Shown: one piece after another, positions 1-10,600 of the stretch | How positions within the stretch are numbered: the stretch's first letter is position 1 | Layout: the number at the start of each line of letters is the position of its first letter | Assembly (NCBI RefSeq): GCF_902150065.1 | Contig: NC_043986.1 | Location: forward strand, 9,092,890 to 9,156,889 | DNA: 64,000 nt | Origin: Myripristis murdjan | Taxonomy: Eukaryota > Chordata > Actinopteri > Holocentriformes > Holocentridae | Reading direction: 5' to 3' | Translations under genes and position numbers: made by a program | Notes under the pieces: model-generated | What the model saw: only the letters and a program-made list of their open reading frames with translations | The model's database searches: none | What the model was told of the DNA's origin: nothing

Positions 1-4
1 TTAC

Positions 5-3000
5 CTTTTGGGGTGTACAGTTTTGTTGCCCGTGCTCTCACACCAGCCTGCGGGGGTGGATGTCAGGGGAGTTGGCGTTCACCCCAGAAGTCATGACAGT
101 CGGAGGTAGCCGTCAAAAGTGGAGCCGCAGCCGGTAACCACAGACCTGGACGACAGGGACGCACGAGAGGATAAAAACAGGCTGGAGCGCTTCTCTTTCT
201 TTGGCCATTCCTGCACTAACTTCCCTTTTTTTAATGGTTTATTTGCAGCCATAAATTTTGCAGCCCCAAATTTAGCGGCAGAGTCAGCAAGGGAAGAGAC
301 AGAAAGAGGAACATCTCTGGACTCCAGTCGCTGTAATTTTACTGAAGTGTGTCAGACTTGTTTGCACTCTTTACCATCAAGATTCCCGCTCGATGTGAAA
401 TGCAAAATTTCCTGACTTCTCCATGACTTTCCATGATTAACATGATGAATTTCCTTTTTTTTTTTTTTTATCACACTTCAGATTCAGAGGTCCTATTAAT
501 AAATGTTATCTTTCTGTTTTTATTCTGTTTGACCTTAAAAAGTTATTATGCAATTATTAAATGTCTTATTTTCAGAATACTGCCAAGGTGAGATGAAAAA
601 TCAAGCTGGTGGAGTGAATATAATGTGAACATGATAGAAAATTGCACTGCATTTGGTGAATAAACTAGCTAGCTATTTTTTCATTTGAGGGTCATTAGGG
701 TCAGGGGACTTAAAAATAAAAAATCATGATTTTCTGCATTTATTACATTCACTGATGTTTCTTGCCTGGAATAAACTTTTCAAAGCCACAGCTTTCTACA
801 AGCTCCTTGACCCGTGGCAACCCTGTCGCATAATTTACCTTCTTTGATGGTTTTTAGCAGTGAAGAACACTTTAAATACCTTAATACGACTGCAAGTTCA
901 GACTGTCCTTCGCCCTTGGTTGATTCTGTTATGCTCGGCTTTCAAAGCATGTGAAACCGCCGGCTATCAGATGTCAGCGTCCGTCTCCTTTTACCCATAA
1001 ACCTTGAGTTCTTTCCTGTGGTTGGTTTGGATTATATTCTCACCTTTAATGAACCTGATGTGTTGTGGCTATTTGGTGCTGCCCCATTTCAATCACATTT
1101 TTCTCACCTGCCTGACTGAGGCAAACTGAAGAAGTGGGCACTGCAGAGTTCAAAGGAAACCAAATGTAAATGGTGTGAATGCACCTTTAATTTTTCTGGT
1201 GTCCCTCATGCTGTACACAAGCTCCCTGTCTGCTGCATAAATAAACTTGAGAAATTGCACTCATTCACAGAAATAAAGCTCAAGAGTGCAGGAAGGAATT
1301 GATCAATCTACTACTGGATTTTATTACTTCTAGACACTGATGATGGCGCTTATCGACACTGCAATATGTTGATTATCACTCTGTGCTTAAATTTTAACTG
1401 GTGATGGGTTTGAAACACACCACTCAAGTCTTAATCAAAAAACAGATCACTGCAGATCACTGTGATAGACAGAAGGATAAATGATTCAGCATCGAACTTC
1501 TTCTAAAACAACTCTCGTTTAAAAAAACAAAAACAAAAATGAATACAAGACGTGTATTTCAAATCCACATGATACACTGTGTAAACAAGACAGCTTTCGG
1601 GTTGCTGCAAGGTTTATTTTTTCACTTTGACGGAGCTAGGCTAACGACTCCCATAGACTTCAAGTCTTTATGCTAAGCTAAAATGAAATGCTACCCACAG
1701 GAACAGGAGATGAGAACGGTATCAAACATCTTGTCTCAGGCTGAGCAAGTCAGAAAAAGGGTATTTTATCGAAAACATTGGAGTATTCCTCCAACACTGA
1801 ATTGGGAAACTTGCTTTGAGATACTCTGCCTTCTAAAATGGCATAGATTGCTTGTTAAAATGAGATAACCAGATCCCATTTGATCGTTTTAAACTTCCTT
1901 GCAGTCACATTGTGCATGAGAACAGTGAGCCTGTCTGCTATTTGAAACCTGTGCGTTTGTGTGTTTGTGTGTTTGTGTGGTGTAAACTGGGTGTTACTGA
2001 AAAAGAAAGCATGCTCTCAAGTAGCCCTCCCTGAATAAATAAAGGTGATGAATGAATGAATAAGAGTCATTTATGAGGTCGGTGTAAAAAGTAAAGGGCG
2101 GCTACACCGGGATAAATCCCTTGTGGATGCGATGCACTCAGTCGGCAAAAGGTGACTCTTATTCTTAATAATAATAATCCGCTCGGCCATTAAGGCCCAT
2201 CGACCGCGCTAATGGACGCCCGCCTCACCTCGGCCACGGTGAGGACAAAGTACATGGACGGGTGCTGAGGGTCGATGCCTTCCAGCTTCATCCCCTGCTT
2301 GAAGCTGTTCTTCACTGTCGGCACTCTCTGGGTCTGCGCACACACAAGGGGGAAAACAACACGGTACGTTTCAGCAGCGAGCACAGAGATTAAGATAAGA
2401 CGGAAATGAAAATTGAATGATCCCTGAGGGGAAATTAGGGTCAAGGGGAGCGAGGAGTAGAATGTAGATAAGAATAACACAAATGGAATGGAAGTGAAGA
2501 TTACAGCGTCTTCCATCACTGTCACACCCACCGCTAATGCTTTTTACTGTTTTTTTTTTTTTTTTTGCATCCTGGAGGAAAAATCAAAAACTCGCCTCAT
2601 AAGGTTTTAAAGTAAACAGTGTTATATAATATAAAAGACAGAAAAAATATTACGCTTGTGTCCATCTTTTATGATATAACTTGCCTCGGGCTGTGTTTAC
2701 ATTTCCTCCCTTGAGGTTCTTCTATAAATTTTCCCTTGGGATGGTGGATTATTTCTTTTCCTATAGGCATGAGTACACTGTGTGAACCTGGGTATATTCT
2801 CGACGAGCTACCCGGGATAAAAACCAAGCGTACCTCCTGGAAGAGCTTGGGTGGGAGCAGCTACCGCCTTGGTCTCCTCCAGATACTGACCCATGTCCAC
2901 TGCTCAGTCTACTGTCACCGGCCTGCACGGAAAACACCATTTATGCATTTAGCTGATTATGCAGAGTCACGTCAAGTCAGGCTTATTTATGTGGCACTTT

Positions 3001-4033
3001 TCACGCTACAGGCACAGACTTAATGCGCTTCAGGTGACGCACGTGAGATATCACGACAGTTGAAAGACTTATTTTTTTGCTGGGGAAAGAAATGAAGAGA
3101 CACAGGAAACAGGAGGAAAGAAAGAGGGAGATAACTGAAGGTAGTTTTGAGATGTTAAAGGCAGAATGAGTGGGATTTTGCTATAAAAAAAAACAAAAAA
3201 AAAAAACAATGTATAGACTCATAAATACAAAATTAATCCTCTCTATCATCACTTTGAGCCACTAGCAGTGTGTGTTGGTGTGTGTGTCTGCCCTCTGACC
3301 TGGGTTTTCCTTGTTTTTGCTGAGCTCGGGACTCACTCACAGCCAATCACAGCGCAGCGTGGTGCCAGATCAAGTAGCATGACAATCCAATAAAAGTACG
3401 AAAAACGCGACATAGACCGTGGAAAAAAACAGTAAAACTAGAGAGCTCGGTCCACAATGAGAGTGATCTGGGGTTGGCTTTCACCCACGTGGTGAGGGAT
3501 AGTTTCTGATCGGACGAGTTTTTTCCTAGGACCGCCACGTTTACATTTGGGGTGGGCCGTTTCAATTCCATCGCCATGCTAGGGAAAGGAAAAGCTGCTA
3601 CTGACGATGTAACTATTTAAAAAACACAATGACAAATCCTTCTCATTCAGCCTTTAAGTGTGCCAGAGTTTCAGAGAGGTGCATGTGTTTAAAATGCTCA
3701 AGTAAAAAAAAAAAAAAAGTTGCTTGATCATTATATTTCTGATTTTCTAGTTGGGATGGAATTAAGGAATAAGGAAAGGAAAGCAAGGCAATTATGGCTC
3801 AGAGAAAGACAGCAATTACAGAGGTATAGGATGGAGGGCATGGAGGAAGAAAGGAAGGAAGAATGAAAGTACAGGTCAATTAGCTGGATTTGAAGAAACA
3901 AATAAGCAAAGGCGGACAGTAGAGGCGAGAAATAATGAGAAGTACAGTCGGTGAGTTTGAGTGATTCCCCCTCTCCTCCTACCTCCTCTGTTATGCCTGC
4001 CATCTGCCTTCGAATCATCCATTTTCTCATCCT

Positions 4034-4064
<31 letters not shown>

Positions 4065-4725
4065 AAAATCACTACTTCAGCAACAAATGAATTTAGGCAA
4101 ATTTATTAATAAGCAAACAATACACACTTTGAGGGATTTGCAGCGACTGTTTGAGTCTGATCTGCTGACACATCACACTCATCAGATATGAGAGGATTTT
4201 TTGCTTATCTCAACGTGGTTTGATTGTGTTTGTAAAATGAAACGGTGCCGCCCGCCCCACCGTGCCCTCGATGTCGGAGTCTTCCTCCGAGGGACTCAGG
4301 TACTCCTTCCTCTTCCTCTTCCTCATGGGCTTCAGGTGTTCGGGGTTAAGGGAGGACCCCTCCCGCCTGCAGGAACCTTCTCCACCCCGACGCTCCGCCT
4401 GAGGACAGACACACACTCGATCGGGTCTAAACACGCCAACATACTGATGTCGTCACATTCTTTATGCTGTATGCAGATAAACTTCACGGATGAAATCCAA
4501 CCTCTTACACTGTTCAGATATCATCGTTCTGTGACGTAAAGTGCCGTCCTCGATTTATTTTGTGATTTTTTTTTGTTGTTATTTACTACGATGCCAAAAA
4601 TTTCCAGTACGGCCTGTTTCACAGCATTCATTTCCCCTTAAGCACCTCCCACGAGTGTGTTTGAATGTGACAGGTATGAAAAGAGATAGGAGGAGAGTGT
4701 GCATGAGTTATTGTGTATGTGTACA

Positions 4726-4760
<35 letters not shown>

Positions 4761-7399
4761 CATGCATAAGTAAATAAGCACAGCTGTTCCCAATAAGGCT
4801 GGGACGATACTTTATCTCTGATTTGATATTGTCACGATTAGTGTTGCAAAATTCCCGGAATTTTCCAAGTTGGAAAATTTCCATGGGAATTTTGGAAATT
4901 AACGGGAATTACGGGAATAAACGGGAATTTGGGGGGAATTTCTGGGATTTATATTCACCTGCATTCACCCGGTCATATATATGTATACATATAAACATTT
5001 TGGTTTGTTATAAGCAGATAGCATGCAAACATGTTACATTATAATGAATTTCCAGGGAATTTTCGGGAATTTTCCCTAGCTGAGTCAAACTGTGTTTAAT
5101 TGAGGCATAGGACTGTGTGCAGTACTATTGTTAAGGTGTGCATATGAAGTGGTTCAACTACCCATTAAAATGCATAGAAATGCAGGAAATTGAAATCAGT
5201 GATGCTGATGTGATGATCGTCTGTCTCAGTGGAAGTGCTGTAGCCTAGTGGAGTATAGGCTACTGATTGATGATGATCAAATGTGCTCGAAATTATTTGC
5301 ATATGTGAATCATGGTGCACAAATGCAAAGTTGACTGTTTATATTTAAGCTTTATTTCACACATTTGGGTATGGGGATGATGATTTTACAGTATGCTGGC
5401 ATTGTGGCCTTTGGGTTAGAGGTGAGTCCTGAGTTCAGGAGATTAGGGTTTCCATTTCCAAAATGGTGATATTGATGTTGACATTCATTTTATTGATTAT
5501 TGTTTATTTTTGCCCCATTCACCTTAAGTTAACAACAACAAAAACTAAAATTTCCAAAATTCCCAAGCTTAAATTTCCATGGAAACTTTTTAAAAACCTC
5601 ATTCAAATTGATGACAAGAAAAACGAAAATTCCCAAAATTCCTGAGCTGAATTTTCCCGGGAATTTTCGGAAAAATTGAAAAAAAAGTGACAGCAAAAAA
5701 TCTTCTGAAAATTTCCAATATTCCAGAGCGAAAATTCCCATCGGAATCTTTGGAAACTTTCCGGGAAATTACCGGAAACTTTCCACCCCTTTGCAACACT
5801 AGTCACGATACTTGGGTGGCGATTCGATATGTACCTGTGATTACTACAAGTATTACGTTTATTGCTTTTTGAATTATCCTCTAGTCTGTGGATGTAAAGT
5901 TTCCATAAATCTGTGATTAATCCTAAAGGTCACAGTGGCTTTATGAACTGGTGCCAAGTTTCAAAAAATGATTTCACTAAAATGAAATGGCTAGTATCCT
6001 CGCACATGAATCAAATGTGGCTCATTGAATCCACAAGAGTCTCAGCTTTCCAGTCAAAGCCAATTGATGCAACTCCAAGCCAGAAGAACACATTTGGACT
6101 GCATGGTTTGTGGCCCAAAGGAAGGCCCACGCTTTCCAAAATTCAAGACAACACGGTATCGATTGCCTTCTTTAAGTTTAGGATGAGCAGATGATGCAGT
6201 GACGATTCTTCAGTACTACAATCTTTACTTTAAATTGATTCAGTAGTAAAATAAAGGATTGCGGTACTTCAGTGAATTGATATTTCTGCCCGCCCCTCGT
6301 TCCCACCAGTACTTGTCAGTGATTGGCTCCCTGCGTAGTTCCTCTGTGTAGGTCCTCTGAGGTCTGGGTTCATGGTTCTGCTGTCCCGGGCCGATCTGGA
6401 CTTCAGGTTTGGCCTGAAACCGGACGCCTCCGACTCCAAAGCGGCCCCCCTCACAGCGCCCACGGCCGCTGGAACGTCTGAAACAGATCAGATTCAACTC
6501 TGAGAGGCAGAGCGGCTCTGCAGGTCGAACCAACCTCACTGGCTGAGCCAAACCTCACCTGGCAGAAAGAAGGAACCCCAGGATTTCAAAGCACATTTAA
6601 ATTAAAAAAAAAAAATTAATAGCAACTTCTTTTTTCAGGCATTCATGTCCATTGAAATTCATCATGTTGGAGAGCAAACCAGATGACTGAGTGATGATTT
6701 CTCCTTTTCAGTAAGCAGTCAGAGTGCTAGGCTTCACAATTTTACCCTCCCCGCTCTTATCCCACATCTGTTTCATCACCTGGTTTCAGCCTCAAATTAC
6801 ATAACTAGAAAGTGGTGGGTTCTCTGGCTCCGCCCACTAAGGTCTAACTCAGCCAATGATATTATTTCTGTCCTCAGAGAAACTCCGCCTCCAAGAAATG
6901 ACTCCACAGTATTGACATGTTCATTTGCAACAACATGCTAAGAAACAGAAAAAATATATAGCTGTGCATTGTAATAATTTTTGCAGTTGCTGTTAACACT
7001 GTAAGGACAATGTTTTTCGGATATTTCCAAGATAATGAAGAAAACATTTGGTTGTAAATTACACAGATTCTGGATTCAGTGACAAATCCATACATCGAAT
7101 TATTTGTAAATTCACCATAAAATATTGTCTTGCATGAAATTTTTTTGATCAAATTTGTATTTGATCGCCTCTGATTTAGAAGCCTGGTGTAAATGTCATA
7201 CTTGTAAAATAAATAAGTGAAGCAGACCCACGTAATAAGAGTTTGTGTGGGTCAAAATGGGTCAGACCTATCAGGAAGGTATTTTGCACCGCAGCTCTGC
7301 AGATTTCCCCGGGTGGCTTCAGTCGAGAAAGGCAAGAAAAACAAGAAAGTTGCTGAAACTTCAAAGTGGGGTGTGTGTGTGGTGTGTGTGTGTGTGTGT

Positions 7400-7436
<37 letters not shown>

Positions 7437-7662
7437 GGGAAAATGCTCAGCCAAAAGTGGAATATTGTTCTGTGTTCAATCCCTCACACCACTGCGACCT
7501 TACATAACTCCTGTCTGTGACTCTCTACCTGTCTTGTCTGGTGGAGTGCTTTCTGCGTCAGCCGATCTCCCAGAAGTCCCTGCGGTTGGTTCAGCAGTGC
7601 TGCTGGTGGTCCCTGGGGTTATCAGTGTACTCAGTGTTCCTACGTCACTCACACAGAACTGC

Positions 7663-7696
<34 letters not shown>

Positions 7697-10600
7697 TTTG
7701 AAGTGCAAGTGATTCAGCAGTGGGTCCATCTGTGAAAATATCGTGATGTTTTCTCCATGCCTGTTCCTTCAACAACGCCTCATCACCTCAGAATGTGCTA
7801 TCCAGCTAAAATATTAGAGAATTTTAAAAACAACATTATTATTATTAAAACCAAAGTCGTCTTTGGTTTCCATCGTCCAAGCCTGTTTCAAACCGGATTC
7901 CCTTAACAGAGTCTGACAGCTCCAAAAAAAGAACAGGGGGAAACATGATTTTGATTTTTTGATGTTTAATACATAAAAATTGACCGGTCATTTTCACCTG
8001 ATGAGGGTCTACAGTCTGAAACGTTGTGCATTTACAGTAAAGTTTAGTTTTTATATTTGACAATGTGCATGAATCTTCATTTTCTTGAATTTTGACACAC
8101 ACACACCAACTTTTAGCCGATAAATATGTAAAAATACTAAATAAATCTGTCAGTTATGAGGCTGTGGCAGCACAGTGCAGCTCTGTGCCACTCGGGCTTC
8201 ACTGAGCTGTTACTGTGAACACGGCAGGTGCTTTTTGGAGCTGAGAAATCACAGCTCGTGCTTTTCTGATTCACTCTGGCTTTGTCTCTCTCTGTTGCAG
8301 GTGATGCTGTGCGCCCGTCTCCCCTCCTGCCTTCATGAGCTCCTCCTGAGCGGGAACTGGCCGACTGTTTACAGTCATAACACCACAACTGGTCATGCTT
8401 GCAGTTTTTTTTTTTTTTTAGTCAGAAACAACAAATGCAAAATCATGAATGATGCAAAGGTAGCTTTTTAGGGCGACTATTTTAGACACCAATTGGCAGG
8501 GAGATAAATTCTGTTGCCACGGTGTTATAACTGATGGTATTTACTAGATATTTTTAGATATTTTATTCTTGGGATGCACAGTATTGGATTGTTTTGGTGA
8601 TATCCAAACATGCCAATATTCTCTTTTGGCTAATTGCTGATACAGATACTGATATATGTGCATGTTTGTTTTGTTTTTTCACTTAAGTGCAGAGAAAATC
8701 AAGTTCTTCCTGTAAGTAGAATTTTTATTTGTTAGACTACTCTTATTGTGAAGGCCCACTGGCAGACGCAGAATAAAATGCAATGTTTTTCAAAATGTAC
8801 TCATTCCACTGGACAAAATAAAACGACTACTTCAACTTAGGTTATGTAGAACGTGCAATATTTATTTTATGTCAAATTTCTTTCCAATAAAACTGTAAGA
8901 TTCATCCTATTTAAGCAGATCCTCTCCCCGAGACCATCCTGACAACAGCCAGGGCAGAGCTGACCTATTCACATGTTGCAAAACAAACAAATAAATGTAA
9001 TCTCTGCCCACAGGGATCATGTCAAAGTAACAGCACTGTGCAAGTCAATAACAATATCTGCAGAAATTTTCCATTTCGGCCAATGTTGGGATTTTATTTT
9101 AAAGCCTTTATGAGCCGATACCGAAGAATATTACTGTGCATTCCTAATTTATTCACTAAAGGTTGTTGTGCATGCATGAAACCTAAAAGTTAAACAAAGA
9201 CCAGGAATATCTTATTGTAGTGTCTAGCATGTCATGAACCCTGTTGATAACATATCATGTTTTATAAGGCTTTGCAGGTATATTTTGAGGTAGGAAATGC
9301 AGTCAGTGTGTTTATTAGGCCTCAAGGACACACACACAAGAATGTGTTTTGGTGATAAATTTTGCCTGTGATCCAACAGCATTTGATGGGAACACCGGCT
9401 TGCGGCTGTTGTGATGGTTGGTGCAGCGAAGAACAAGTGTAGAAAACCAAGAAGATACTGAATTCAGCCTAAAAATTTAACTTTATTCAACACTGAGATT
9501 CATTGCAATCATTTGGCTAAGGAGCAGTTACATCCTGCTGTTTGGAGTAATTTTATGGTGATTTTTTTTTTTACTCTGTATGGAACTGTTAAGAAAATTT
9601 TCGCAGCCAAATTACCTCTTTTGGAGAAGATACACAGCTCTAGTAAAGCTACCATGTGTTATATGGACACTCAAACTCCACTATTCTTTATGGGGAGCGA
9701 GTTGATAATAAAAGAACAAATTCTCATTTTCTGGTAATTTACTCCACACTGAGACGCTGAGTGGTTAACCCAGGAGTTTCCTTCTTCTTCTTTTCTTTTT
9801 CTCTGTTTGGCTGAATCCCTCAGCCCTGATGATTTTTTTTTTTTAATTCAAGATTTGTTAAAAGGGTTTCCGGGTTTGATCTCCAGCTCCTCCTGGTCAA
9901 AGTGTGACTGGGTGAATGTGAGGTGTACAATGGAAAGTATTGGTTGGTAGACTAGAAAAGTGCTATATATAAATGTCATCCATTTACCATTTGAAAAAAA
10001 AAAAAATAAATAAATACTGCAGTGTTTCTTTGTTTTTGAGTTGATCTGGATGTAAAACAATTCACTGAACACCAACTGCTGCTGTTGGGATTTAAATTAT
10101 TTACCGACCAAACAGTCAAAAGGTTCGTTTTATTTGACATATTTTAGTATTTTTCTTTTACTTGATATTCAGCGTGAGACAAGAAAGCTTGGGAGAGAGA
10201 TTATGAAAATTATGGATGCCAGCAGCGACAAACAGATCAAACAGGAAAATTCACAGAAAACAGGTAAGTAAGTCAGCTAACCTACAAACTATTAACTACC
10301 AGGTTAACAGGAGACAAAAATAATTCTGTCCTGCTTGTAAATGAGGATATTTCGCTTTAAGAGTTTGTGTTATGGGAAGTGTAAAGTCTTCCTGTTTGTT
10401 TGTAACTGGCTACAACAAAAGTACAAAAGTGGAAGACAGATCCTCAGTTTGCAGACTTCAGACAGATCTCACGTCAGGTCAGTGATACTGGGGTGACTCA
10501 GACAAATTTGCTTGATTTTGTACAGAAATATGGGAAAAAGGCGATCAGCAAATGAACAAAAAAAATAAATAAAAATAATAACAAAAAAAAAAAAAAATAA

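Noticed and set aside
119-415. 98-residue plus-strand open frame at the left edge
   Set aside because: It overlaps the antisense L3MBTL1 exon at 5-145 and has no recognisable domain; a shadow frame.
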